A DNA stretch of 24,199 nt, from the NCBI GenBank assembly GCA_003523055.1, contig DPHC01000002.1, positions 244,567-268,765 of the forward strand, written 5' to 3'. The position numbers and the translations under genes are program-made. Shown in pieces: positions 6,665 to 14,501 of the stretch (positions are counted from its first letter, which is position 1; every line of letters begins with the position of its first letter). The notes under the pieces are model-generated. The model was given only the letters and a program-made list of their open reading frames with translations, ran no database searches and had not been told where the DNA came from. This stretch comes from Dehalococcoidia bacterium. GTDB lineage: Bacteria; Chloroflexota; Dehalococcoidia; Lucifugimonadales; UBA3495.

Positions 6665-6997
6665 ATGGTTTTTTCCAGTCAATTCCAAGAAGAACCTTGT
6701 TTTGTTATTAGTATTGCCGCAAGAATGGTAGGAGTTCATGCCCAAACACTCCGATATTATGAAAGAGTCGGATTGATTTGGCCGAGCAGGAGTATCGGGA
6801 AACAACGCCTATATTCTCCGGCGGATATAGCAAGAATCAAACGTATCAAAGAATTAACAGAAGATTTAGGAGTTAACTTAGCGGGTGCAGAAATCATCCT
6901 TAAATTACTAAAAAGAATAGATGAGCTAGAGGATACCTTAACAAAAACGCAAACGACATTAAAGAACATACAAGCTCGTGTTGTGCGAAAGTCTTGA
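6665..6997 (+). CDS. hspR: Heat-shock repressor HspR, MerR family
   Basis: A 110-residue DNA-binding protein. The sequence FVISIAARMVGVHAQTLRYYERVG (residues 13-36) is a MerR-type helix-turn-helix, and RLYSPADIARIKRIKELTEDLGVNLAGAE matches the HspR subgroup closely. The C-terminal 25 residues are predicted to be a coiled-coil or helical dimerisation segment (LLKRIDELEDTL). In actinobacteria HspR represses dnaK, clpB and its own operon, with DnaK as co-repressor. ATG follows a good GGAG site located at the dnaJ end. Position between dnaJ and an Hsp100 gene strongly supports autoregulated heat-shock control. The effector metal-binding cysteines of classical MerR are absent (only C12). Confidence 0.92.
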   Translation: MVFSSQFQEEPCFVISIAARMVGVHAQTLRYYERVGLIWPSRSIGKQRLYSPADIARIKRIKELTEDLGVNLAGAEIILKLLKRIDELEDTLTKTQTTLKNIQARVVRKS

Positions 6998-7027
6998 AGA
7001 CAAATAGTTAGATAGGAGAGATTTATT

Positions 7028-9484
7028 ATGATGCTGAAAGCTGAAAATTTCACAAATCAAGCCCAACAGGTTTTACAACACTCACAAAAATTGGTACGCC
7101 ACTTCAAACATAGCCAATGGGACGTGGAACACATTTTATTAGCCCTTTTAGAGTTTGAAAACGGTATCATTTTAAATATTCTAGAATATTTAAAGATAAA
7201 CACCCACCATATAAAATTACAATTAGTTACTTCATTAACGTCCGTTCAGCCTTCCACAGAGAACAAAAGTGAAATATATATGACTCCCAGAATATCTCAA
7301 TTGTTACAAACTGCTAAAGAAGAATCAGAACGGTTGAATGATGAATTTGTCAGCGTAGAACATATATTCATAGCTGTAGTGAGAGAGACACAAGGAGCAA
7401 CATCGGTTCTGTTCAATAATTTTGGTATTGACCAAGAGAAAGTGTATTCCGCATTAATGCACATTCGAGGAAATCATAGAGTTAATGATACTCGTGCAGA
7501 AAGCAAATATGGATCTCTAGAAAAGTATAGCGTAGACCTAACTAAATTAGCCCAAGATGGAAAACTCGATCCGGTAATAGGAAGAAATCAAGAAATCAGG
7601 CGAGTTATGCAAACTCTAACCAGGCGAAAAAAAAACAACCCTGTAATCATCGGAGAAGCAGGCGTTGGCAAAACAGCAATAGTAGAAGGCTTAGCCCAAA
7701 AAATTGTTACCAATGACGTCCCTGATTCTTTAAAAGGGAAAAAGGTATTAGCTTTAGATATGGGAGCGTTGGTGGCCGGTGCCAAATTTAGAGGAGAGTT
7801 TGAAGAGCGACTAAAATCAGTCATGGATGAAGTCAAATTAGCACATAGAAACATAATATTGTTTTTAGATGAGATTCATACCATGGTTGGCGCTGGGGCT
7901 TCAGAAGGAGGAATTGATGCTAGTAATTTATTAAAACCTGCATTAGCCCGAGGTGAGTTACAATGTATTGGCGCCACAACCGTAGATGAGTTTAGAAAAT
8001 ACATTGAAAAAGATGCTGCCTTAGAGAGGCGTTTCCAATCCGTATATTTAGAAGAACCGACCATAGAAGAAACTGTAGAAATACTTACAGCACTTAGGCC
8101 TCGCTATGAAGCGCACCACAAAGTGATTATTGAAGACAATGCGTTAGAGGCAGCCGCTAGGCTAAGTAATCGTTATGTAGGTGACAGACAATTACCTGAT
8201 AAAGCGGTCGATTTTATTGATGAGGCAGCGAGTAAATTAAGAATAGACGCAGAAAGCCCACCTATAAGCCTAGAGTTAAAAGAAAAAGAAATCAGTGAAC
8301 TATGGGATAAAGAAGAAGCATTAGCTCAATTATCAGAGTATGAGTCGGCTGCCAAAATCAAAACGGAAAGGCTAAATTTAGAAAATCAATTAAACAAAGA
8401 GAAAACTGACTTATTAGAAAAAAACAAACTAAGCTTAACCGTAAATGAAAAGGATATAGCTACCCTGGTTTCCAATTGGACTGGTATACCTGTAGGTAAG
8501 TTGTTAGAGTCCGAATCTAATAAATTGATAAATATGGAAGAGATTTTACATGAAAGGATTATAGGTCAATCTGATGCTGTAACATGCGTTTCTAATGCAA
8601 TAAGAAGGTCTAGATCTGGAATAAGCGACCCTCAACAACCTATCGGAAGCTTTATGTTCTTGGGACCTACAGGAGTTGGTAAAACTGAACTCACAAAAGC
8701 TCTAGCAGAATTTTTATTCGGTGACGAAAATGCCATGGTACGGATAGATATGTCTGAATACATGGAGAAACACACAGTTTCTAGATTGATAGGTTCCCCT
8801 CCGGGGTATATAGGATATGATGATAATAGTGGGCAATTGGTAGAAGCTGTTCGGCGACGGCCATACAGAGTTATCTTATTCGATGAAATTGAAAAAGCCC
8901 ATCCAGATATTTTCAATATTTTATTACAAATTTTAGATGATGGCAGATTGACAGATGGTCATGGTAGAACCGTGGACTTCACCAACACTGTTATAATCAT
9001 GACTAGTAATTTAGGTACGACAGAATTCAGTCGAGTACCCTTTGGATTTGCTCCAGAACATAACGAGAATCAAAACCAATCAAGACTGGAACATTCAGTA
9101 AACGAAGCGCTCAATAAAACATTCCGGCCTGAATTTTTAAACCGTATTGACGAAACAATTATTTTCAATTCATTAACCCAAGAAGATTTATTAAAAATGG
9201 TCGACTTAATAATGGAAAGCCTACGATTTAGATTACAGGACCATGAAATAAGTTTTGAATTAGCTACCCCCGCCAAAATGTACTTAGCTACAGAAGGATT
9301 TGATCAAGTATTTGGAGCTCGTCCTCTAAAACGGGTTGTTCAAAAGCACATTGAAAACCAGCTTTCTCATAAAATATTAACTGGTGAATTCCAACCTGGT
9401 GATCATATAATCATTGATTTGATAGGAAATGAATTATATCTGCACAAACAACTGGAGAAAATACCTGTCGTAAGTTCACTATAA
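7028..9484 (+). CDS. clpC: Class I Hsp100/Clp AAA+ unfoldase, ClpC-type (ClpB-like)
   Basis: An 818-residue double-AAA+ unfoldase. It has an N-terminal Clp-N repeat domain (about 5-147), then AAA-1 with Walker A GEAGVGKT at 209-216 and Walker B ILFLDE at 277-282. A middle segment of only about 60 residues (415-475) follows, then AAA-2 with Walker A GPTGVGKT at 546-553 and Walker B VILFDE at 615-620, and a D2-small domain. ClpB normally has a middle coiled coil of about 120 residues and 850-870 residues in all. The short middle domain and a FGF tripeptide at 672-674, at the position of the ClpP-binding loop of ClpC (VGF), favour ClpC, a ClpP partner. HspR operons more often contain clpB, so ClpB function remains possible. 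ATG at 7028 or 7031 (MM), after GGAGAG. Confidence 0.9.
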   Translation: MMLKAENFTNQAQQVLQHSQKLVRHFKHSQWDVEHILLALLEFENGIILNILEYLKINTHHIKLQLVTSLTSVQPSTENKSEIYMTPRISQLLQTAKEESERLNDEFVSVEHIFIAVVRETQGATSVLFNNFGIDQEKVYSALMHIRGNHRVNDTRAESKYGSLEKYSVDLTKLAQDGKLDPVIGRNQEIRRVMQTLTRRKKNNPVIIGEAGVGKTAIVEGLAQKIVTNDVPDSLKGKKVLALDMGALVAGAKFRGEFEERLKSVMDEVKLAHRNIILFLDEIHTMVGAGASEGGIDASNLLKPALARGELQCIGATTVDEFRKYIEKDAALERRFQSVYLEEPTIEETVEILTALRPRYEAHHKVIIEDNALEAAARLSNRYVGDRQLPDKAVDFIDEAASKLRIDAESPPISLELKEKEISELWDKEEALAQLSEYESAAKIKTERLNLENQLNKEKTDLLEKNKLSLTVNEKDIATLVSNWTGIPVGKLLESESNKLINMEEILHERIIGQSDAVTCVSNAIRRSRSGISDPQQPIGSFMFLGPTGVGKTELTKALAEFLFGDENAMVRIDMSEYMEKHTVSRLIGSPPGYIGYDDNSGQLVEAVRRRPYRVILFDEIEKAHPDIFNILLQILDDGRLTDGHGRTVDFTNTVIIMTSNLGTTEFSRVPFGFAPEHNENQNQSRLEHSVNEALNKTFRPEFLNRIDETIIFNSLTQEDLLKMVDLIMESLRFRLQDHEISFELATPAKMYLATEGFDQVFGARPLKRVVQKHIENQLSHKILTGEFQPGDHIIIDLIGNELYLHKQLEKIPVVSSL

Positions 9485-9487
9485 TAC

Positions 9488-10729
9488 ATGCAAAAAAAAA
9501 TAGCAGATAAAATTTTTTACGGTTGGATAATAGTTGGTACCATGTGGTTGATAAATTTCTCCACAATGGCAACAGGTAACTTAAATTTAGGGTTATTTGT
9601 CCTCCCAATGACAAATACATTAGGAATGTCTCGGCAGCAATTCGGTTGGGCACAAACCGCCAGAAGATTAACAGCAGGGGGATTTAGTTATTTTGCAGGG
9701 CGTATATTAGACAAATATGGTCCCAGGTATTTAATAGCATTATCTACAATTACAATAGCAATCTGCCTGTTCTTGTGCTCTTTAACGGCTCAACCGTGGC
9801 ATTTCATAATGTTGTTCGGAATTATGGGCATATCTGGTCTTGGAGCCCCTAACAGCATCGTTACTTCAGTGCCAGTAGCAAAATGGTTCGAGAAAAACAG
9901 AGGAAAAGCATTAGCCTTAGCTACATCGGGATTAGGAATGGGAGGAATGTTTTTCTTACCATTTACGCAAATGTTAATAGAAAATGTAGGATGGGAAAAT
10001 ACTTGGGCATTTCTTTCAATTATATTTATTTGTTTGTCTCTACCTTGCGCTGTCTTGTTTCTGAGAAGGCAACCAGAAGATATGGGTTTGCTCATGGATG
10101 GAGCCAAAGCATCCATACTTGATACTCACACTCAAGAACATATCAAAGAAGTAGTCTGGAGTGTACCCCAGGCATTTAAAACAACTACGATGTGGAAATT
10201 AATTACCATTTTTGCCTTAGCTGCCTTTGTGCAAGGAGGTACAAGTGTTCACAGAATTCCTTTCTGGATAGAACAAGGGTTTGATCCAAAAATGGTAGCC
10301 TATTCTTTTGCTGGAGATGCATTTGGAGCAGCTACTATGGCGCTAATATCGGGATGGTTAGCGGACCGCATGAATATAGTCCATCTTGGAATTGCTTCAT
10401 TTTTGGGGTTTTCAGGTTCATTCGTTATGATGTTGACCGCTACGACTAACTTTTGGCTTTTTGCTGCAGGAATCACATTTGGTCTTTCAGTGGGAGCTAG
10501 CATGGTCTTGCATTCTTATATATTTGCTCACTTTTACGGAAGAGAATTCCTTGGTTCGTTAAGGGGTATAGTAACGCCTATTCTATTAACTAGCGCTGGT
10601 ATCGGCGCACCACTTATTGGATACATTCGGGACATAGATGGAGATTATTCAAAATCATGGGGCATACTTCTAGGTATATGTGTTTTGAACACACTCATGA
10701 TGTTCACTGTTAAGCAGCCTCATCAATAA
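9488..10729 (+). CDS. MFS transporter, monocarboxylate/oxalate-formate antiporter-like
   Basis: A 413-residue membrane protein with about 12 hydrophobic segments arranged as two six-helix halves around a loop near 195-225. The MFS signature between helices 2 and 3 reads GRILDKYGPR at 71-80, with a weaker second copy (GWLADRMN) in the C-terminal half. The opening YGWIIVGTMWLINFSTMATG is typical of the monocarboxylate (MCT/OFA) branch. The substrate is not predictable. Its ATG is 3 bp after the Hsp100 stop and has no ribosome-binding site, which suggests translational coupling. It is therefore transcribed with the heat-shock operon, which is unusual. A strong terminator follows 7 bp after its stop. 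Confidence 0.85.
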   Translation: MQKKIADKIFYGWIIVGTMWLINFSTMATGNLNLGLFVLPMTNTLGMSRQQFGWAQTARRLTAGGFSYFAGRILDKYGPRYLIALSTITIAICLFLCSLTAQPWHFIMLFGIMGISGLGAPNSIVTSVPVAKWFEKNRGKALALATSGLGMGGMFFLPFTQMLIENVGWENTWAFLSIIFICLSLPCAVLFLRRQPEDMGLLMDGAKASILDTHTQEHIKEVVWSVPQAFKTTTMWKLITIFALAAFVQGGTSVHRIPFWIEQGFDPKMVAYSFAGDAFGAATMALISGWLADRMNIVHLGIASFLGFSGSFVMMLTATTNFWLFAAGITFGLSVGASMVLHSYIFAHFYGREFLGSLRGIVTPILLTSAGIGAPLIGYIRDIDGDYSKSWGILLGICVLNTLMMFTVKQPHQ

Positions 10730-10735
10730 AATTAA

Positions 10736-10772
10736 AGAAAGGTAGAAACCCGTTAAGGGTTTCTACCTTTCT
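10736..10772. terminator. Bidirectional rho-independent terminator
   Basis: A perfect 16-bp inverted repeat (AGAAAGGTAGAAACCC at 10736-10751; its complement at 10757-10772) encloses a 5-nt GTTAA loop. On the minus strand it runs directly into a T-rich tract (TTTAATTTTATT); on the plus strand the T content lies in the stem end only. It sits between the converging MFS gene (stop 10729) and the binding-protein gene (stop 10806) and can serve both. Confidence 0.88.
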
Positions 10773-10805
10773 GCTCTGTTAGTAAGTGTTTAACTTATCT
10801 AAAGA

Positions 10806-11903
10806 CTAATGGCCTAAAGCTTTATGAAGATTCGCTTTGGCTTCGTCTGATACCCAAGCTTCCCATCCATCAAATTCGTTTAAGAACCATTCTGAAACTG
10901 CTGCACCTGGGTCATCTTTATATTCGGCTTTTTCTTTGTTCTCCGAATACCATGCTTCAGCAGGTAATTGGTATTTTCCTGGCCAGCCGTATTTGTTCAA
11001 AAATGCGATAACATCTGGAGCATCTTGAATAACCGATATATTTGTTGCGATCAAAATTTCAGCAACACCAAAACCGCAACCAAGTTTAGGGTCTCCACCA
11101 CAGTTGGTTGGTTGTTCTAATGGAACAAGATCATATTCTGCGTCGGGTTTAGTTGGCCCCCACATATAACCTAACCAGTCTTCACCTTTGTCGCCTGCTG
11201 CACCGATTGATGCAAATAGCCCAGCTTGGCTACCTGGATCTCTCAGCTCAACATAATCTGATAAGCCTAAGACTTCGATCTGTGCTTCGTTAACGCCTCT
11301 GCATGCCCAGCCAGAAATACATCCGACTAAAACAGCCTTTCCTCCACTATCTGGTTGTGCAAATAATGCTTGATACTCAGGTAGCATCAAATCTGTAGCG
11401 CTTACTAAGCCTGGATTAGCATCAAGAGTGTGTTGGTGCACTACGAAAGTGCTTTGCCAGTTATCCTCTAAGCTTTTACCAACTCCTATGACTTGACCAT
11501 TCTTGGTTCCTTTAGCCCAAGCTTCATCTTGGTTTGGCAACCAAATTTCCATGCTGATGTCTACATCGCCTTTAATCAAGCCTTGGAACAATGGTACTGT
11601 GGATCCTGGGATGTTGCTCACTGGATATCCATATCCATGCTCAACTATGTAAGATGCTACAGCAGTCTGAACTATTGCACTGTCCCAGTCCAATCCAGCA
11701 AACACCAGTTCCCTTTTTTCCCTTTGAGCTTCTACTTCTACTTCTACTTCTACTTCTTTAACAACTTCTTTAACAACTTCTACTTCTTTGATAACTTCTA
11801 CTTCTTTGACAACTTCGACGGTTTCTGTACTTCCGCAAGCGATAACCAAAGATGCAAACATTGTTACTGCGAGTGTCAGTAAAATAAATTTTGCGTTTTT
11901 CAT
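10806..11903 (-). CDS. proX: Glycine betaine/proline-type ABC transporter substrate-binding lipoprotein (ProX/OpuAC family)
   Basis: A 365-residue lipoprotein. Signal peptide with lipobox VIAC (C23), then a low-complexity spacer of Val-Glu-Lys repeats (29-58), a style frequent in Chloroflexota lipoproteins. The rest is an OpuAC-type type II binding domain: GLDWDSAIVQTAVASYIVEHGYG, then GDVDISMEIWLPNQDEAW, with conserved aromatics (W73, W110 and W-rich C-terminus) suited to a quaternary-ammonium pocket. Cysteines C195, C201, C269 and C277 in CISGWAC, NCGGDPKLGC could form disulfides. It has an excellent AGGAGGT site and is monocistronic, so probably highly expressed. It is the natural partner of the ProVW-like transporter at 1356-3625, which lacks a binding protein (inference). 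Confidence 0.92.
   Translation of the reverse strand: MKNAKFILLTLAVTMFASLVIACGSTETVEVVKEVEVIKEVEVVKEVVKEVEVEVEVEAQREKRELVFAGLDWDSAIVQTAVASYIVEHGYGYPVSNIPGSTVPLFQGLIKGDVDISMEIWLPNQDEAWAKGTKNGQVIGVGKSLEDNWQSTFVVHQHTLDANPGLVSATDLMLPEYQALFAQPDSGGKAVLVGCISGWACRGVNEAQIEVLGLSDYVELRDPGSQAGLFASIGAAGDKGEDWLGYMWGPTKPDAEYDLVPLEQPTNCGGDPKLGCGFGVAEILIATNISVIQDAPDVIAFLNKYGWPGKYQLPAEAWYSENKEKAEYKDDPGAAVSEWFLNEFDGWEAWVSDEAKANLHKALGH
11730..11819 (-). repeat. Coding microsatellite for the Val-Glu-Lys spacer
   Basis: The spacer after the lipid-anchored Cys is encoded by tandem GAAGTA/GAAGTT-type hexamers mixed with AAAGAA codons, giving repeats such as EVEVEVEVE and VVKEV. At the DNA level there is a run of four perfect 6-bp units at 11731-11754 and two 15-bp near-repeats above it. 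Such tracts change length by replication slippage without breaking the frame (multiples of six). Confidence 0.85.
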
Positions 11904-12079
11904 AATCTCTACCTCCTGATAATTTTCTTCGCAAAGATCTAGAGTTAATATGTCTAGAATACATTCACCCTAACTCAGAATTCGCCCCTAAGTCAAATTT
12001 TAAATGGCATTCAAATAAGAAATTGCAAGAGCTGCCTTTTTTTTTGGGCTGTTATTTTCAACGGATTGTAATTATTATG

Positions 12080-12562
12080 TTAACTAGAAGCTTGGCAATC
12101 AAACCCTAATTGTCTCCAAGCTTCGTATGCTACTACGGCAACCGAATTAGATAAATTCATGCTTCTATTGTGAGGTTGCATAGGGATGAAACTGGTTTTC
12201 CCATTTGGAAATTGTCGTATAAGATTGGGATCCAAGCCTGAATCTTCTGAACCAAATATTAAAGAATCGTTATAGGAATAGTTGATTTGGTCATATTGAG
12301 CTTGGCCTCGAGTGGTAAAAAATATTAATCGTCTTCCTTGATATTGGTCTATGTAATTTTGAAAACTATCATGTTCTTGTAAATCGGCTAAATCTGTATA
12401 ATCCAAGCCAGCTCGACGAAGGTTTTTATCTTCCAAGTTAAACCCTAATGGGTGTACAAGATGCAACATAGCTCCGATATTTGCGACAAGTCGGATCAAA
12501 TTGCCAGTATTAGACGGTATTAAAGGCTCTACGAGCACTATGTGAAACTGTTGTTTTTTCAT
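12080..12562 (-). CDS. trmL: tRNA (cytidine/uridine-34-2'-O)-methyltransferase TrmL
   Basis: A SPOUT-fold tRNA methyltransferase of about 160 residues, the usual length. Family motifs are in order: EPLIPSNTGNLIRL near the N-terminus, NLRRAGLDY, then LIFGSEDSGL and MQPHNRSMNLSNSVAVVAYE near the C-terminus, which form the trefoil knot and S-adenosylmethionine site. TrmL methylates the wobble ribose of tRNA-Leu isoacceptors. The frame is open back to a GTG at 12598, but the first 12 residues (SILVSYTVLKI) are not family-like, and that GTG lies inside the loop of an inverted repeat. I therefore start at ATG 12562, giving MKKQQFHIVLVEP. Neither start has a ribosome-binding site. It lies downstream of the ThuA-domain gene on the same strand. 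Confidence 0.88.
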   Translation of the reverse strand: MKKQQFHIVLVEPLIPSNTGNLIRLVANIGAMLHLVHPLGFNLEDKNLRRAGLDYTDLADLQEHDSFQNYIDQYQGRRLIFFTTRGQAQYDQINYSYNDSLIFGSEDSGLDPNLIRQFPNGKTSFIPMQPHNRSMNLSNSVAVVAYEAWRQLGFDCQASS

Positions 12563-12566
12563 AATT

Positions 12567-12609
12567 TTTAGCACTGTATAAGAAACAAGTATGCTCACAC
12601 AGTGCTAAA
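12567..12609. repeat. 11-bp perfect inverted repeat before trmL
   Basis: TTTAGCACTGT (12567-12577) and ACAGTGCTAAA (12599-12609) are perfect complements separated by 21 bp. The pair spans the gap between the ThuA gene (ends 12618) and the trmL ATG (12562). A TATACA hexamer (12575-12580, minus strand) lies 12 bp before the ATG and overlaps one arm. The element could be an operator over a trmL promoter or an RNA hairpin; it lacks the T-run of a terminator. Confidence 0.6.
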
Positions 12610-12617
12610 TTCTTACC

Positions 12618-13310
12618 CTAACTATTAACTATATTTATACCATTAAGAACCATTTGTTGAAATTGAGGACTCTCAAAGCTCTTGCCATCGTGTCCTAATA
12701 ACAACACAAACACTTTCCCTTTGCCAAACGGTCTAGTCCAACCCAATGGAAATGTACCAGCAGGCATAAATGTCGGGCTACGATCAGGTCCCCAAGGATA
12801 TGTTCCTTCTCCAGCAGTCCCTGTAATAAATACGTCGTTACCGTCTTTAATCGCAAGTCCCATATACAGTTCATCATCTGTATTAAAATCTTCAATACCT
12901 AATACAGCTTCATGGGATGGATTACTAACATTAACCGTGAAGTTTCCATACGGAGGGTGAAAACTTGTGCCTGTTATCCAACCACCTCCGGTTATATCAT
13001 GATATTCTGGCCAAGTATCCGTTACACAAGTTGATATATGTAAACAAACAAATCCTCCGCCATTGCTTATATATTCTGTTACAGATTCTTGTTCAGCTTT
13101 GCTGAAGGCTAATTCCGCAAAATCTGGAAGGTTTTCTCTCCTCGTATTAAAAACCAATGAATCAAACCCTGCCATTTTCTTCTTATCACATAAAACTGAA
13201 GCATCCTCTGTCACAAGGACTTCATGCCCAGCTCCAATCAAAAATTGTTCCAACAAAGGAGTCGACTCCTCATAAGGGTGTCGTCCTCCGGATAATACTA
13301 ATAACTTCAA
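12618..13310 (-). CDS. ThuA-domain protein (trehalose-utilisation-like, glutamine amidotransferase fold)
   Basis: A 230-residue protein. The N-terminus KLLVLSGGRHPYEES, the strand-turn GGGFVCLHIS (about 84-93) and the C-terminal GKGKVFVLLLGHDGKSFESPQFQ are the ThuA-like signature (class I amidotransferase-like flavodoxin fold). Members are linked to sugar metabolism, but the reaction is unsettled, and the genuine amidotransferase Cys-His pair should not be assumed. The open frame extends to a TTG at 13331. I start at the TTG at 13310 because a perfect GGAGGT lies six bases upstream and the protein then begins MKLLVLSGG. It is divergent from tyrA and upstream of trmL. Confidence 0.82.
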   Translation of the reverse strand: MKLLVLSGGRHPYEESTPLLEQFLIGAGHEVLVTEDASVLCDKKKMAGFDSLVFNTRRENLPDFAELAFSKAEQESVTEYISNGGGFVCLHISTCVTDTWPEYHDITGGGWITGTSFHPPYGNFTVNVSNPSHEAVLGIEDFNTDDELYMGLAIKDGNDVFITGTAGEGTYPWGPDRSPTFMPAGTFPLGWTRPFGKGKVFVLLLGHDGKSFESPQFQQMVLNGINIVNS

Positions 13311-13355
13311 AATACTACCTCCATAACCCAATTTAGAATCTATACAGTATACTGC

Positions 13356-13396
13356 AATTCTAAAAATTTAATGTGGCTCAAATTCTAAAAATTTAA
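13356..13396. repeat. Two exact 16-bp direct repeats in the thuA/tyrA intergenic region
   Basis: AATTCTAAAAATTTAA occurs at 13356-13371 and again at 13381-13396, a period of 25 bp. Related half-sites flank them: CAATTTAGAA at 13329-13338 and its exact complement TTCTAAATTG at 13421-13430. A perfect palindrome CAGTATACTG lies at 13345-13354. The layout resembles multiple binding sites for a regulator between divergent promoters. Confidence 0.7.
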
Positions 13397-13431
13397 AAAA
13401 ATCAGTTTGCAAGATTCGAGTTCTAAATTGC

Positions 13432-13440
13432 TGTTATAAT
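13432..13440 (+). promoter_or_regulatory. Extended -10 promoter of the tyrA operon
   Basis: TGTTATAAT is a perfect TATAAT (13435-13440) with the TGn extension, which can dispense with a -35 box; no good -35 is present. Transcription would start near 13447, about 19 bp before the tyrA ATG, just leaving room for its GAGG ribosome-binding site. Confidence 0.6.
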
Positions 13441-13465
13441 AGCATTAATTGTAAAAGAGGATTTT

Positions 13466-14494
13466 ATGGCTAAAATAACAATCATAGGTACCGGTCTGAT
13501 AGGGACTTCCATAGCGTTGGGACTCAAAGCCGCAAAAATTAACAACTTAGAAATAGTCGGCACCGACTACAATAGATCAGTGAGAGGAAAAGCCAAAAAA
13601 ACTGGCGCTTTTGATAAAATGGAAAGCCATTTAATACCTTCTGTACTTAATGCCAATATAGTTATGTTGGCTGTACCTGTATTGGCGATGGAAGAAACAA
13701 TGCGTAATATAGCTCCAGAACTATCAGAAGGATGTATTGTTACAGATGTGGGAAGTAGTAAAAAAATCATATCCAAGTGGGCATCAGAAATTCTTCCTGA
13801 TTACGTAGATTATGTCGGCGGCCATCCAATGGCTGGCAAAGAAACAGACGGACCAGAGTCTGCAGATGCAAATTTATTTACTGACAAAGTGTATTGTATT
13901 ATCCCCGGTCCAAATGCAAAAAAAACATCCGTAGAGCAAATCAGCAAGCTAGCAACTGCAGTGAATGCAACTCCATATTTCATAAGTTTAGATGAACATG
14001 ATAGTTACGTAGCTGCCGTTAGCCATTTACCATTTGTGCTCTCAAGTATTTTGATGAAATGTACTTCTAACAGTGAAAATTGGTTTGATATGTCAAATCT
14101 GGCTGCTTCAGGATATAGAGATATCACTCGTTTAGCTTCAGGAAGTCCAATAATGCATAAAGATATTTCAGTTTCCAATGCTTCTCATATTTCTTATTGG
14201 ATAGATACCTTTATTACAGATCTACAAGATTTCAAAAAAATGTTAGAAACAACTGATTCCGATATTCCTTTAGAAGAACCTCTGTTGAACTTTTTTACAG
14301 AAGCAGGGATTGCCAGAGGCTCCTGGATCGCCGGAGCTTCTAATCTTAAATCAAGAGATTTTGACCATAACAAAGAAATTCCTAGTTTTTCAGATGGTAT
14401 TGGAGAAATGTTCATGGGGAAACGACTCATGGATGCAAGAAAAAGAATGTTCAACCACTGGAATGAACGAGACGAACAAAACGAAAAAAGGTAG
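13466..14494 (+). CDS. tyrA: Prephenate/arogenate dehydrogenase
   Basis: A 342-residue enzyme of tyrosine synthesis that oxidatively decarboxylates prephenate (or arogenate) with NAD(P)+. The N-terminal Rossmann motif GTGLIGTS is at 8-15. Later family motifs are VTDVGSSK, YVGGHPMAGKE (with the substrate/catalytic His), and DEHDSYVAAVSHLPFVLS in the all-helical C-terminal domain. No chorismate mutase or ACT domain is evident. The tail (about 285-342) is longer than the minimal family and has no recognisable domain. ATG with AGAGG upstream. It is the first gene of the tyrA-aroA-gmk-lipA operon, pairing tyrosine synthesis with the shared shikimate step that follows. Confidence 0.93.
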   Translation: MAKITIIGTGLIGTSIALGLKAAKINNLEIVGTDYNRSVRGKAKKTGAFDKMESHLIPSVLNANIVMLAVPVLAMEETMRNIAPELSEGCIVTDVGSSKKIISKWASEILPDYVDYVGGHPMAGKETDGPESADANLFTDKVYCIIPGPNAKKTSVEQISKLATAVNATPYFISLDEHDSYVAAVSHLPFVLSSILMKCTSNSENWFDMSNLAASGYRDITRLASGSPIMHKDISVSNASHISYWIDTFITDLQDFKKMLETTDSDIPLEEPLLNFFTEAGIARGSWIAGASNLKSRDFDHNKEIPSFSDGIGEMFMGKRLMDARKRMFNHWNERDEQNEKR

Positions 14495-14501
14495 AAACGC
14501 T

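Noticed and set aside
11493..11882. Plus-strand frame rich in Phe, Tyr and Asn opposite the binding lipoprotein
   Set aside because: It is the complement of the Val-Glu-Lys repeat; the aromatic repeats are an artefact of that tract.
11938..11957. Two TCTAGA palindromes upstream of the binding-protein gene as an operator
   Set aside because: The sites are short, common in AT-rich DNA, and not clearly placed relative to a recognisable promoter.
12003..12051. GGCA...TGCC followed by nine T on the plus strand, resembling a terminator
   Set aside because: Only four GC-containing pairs with a long loop, and no plus-strand gene ends upstream; it is more likely a chance T-run between two minus-strand genes.
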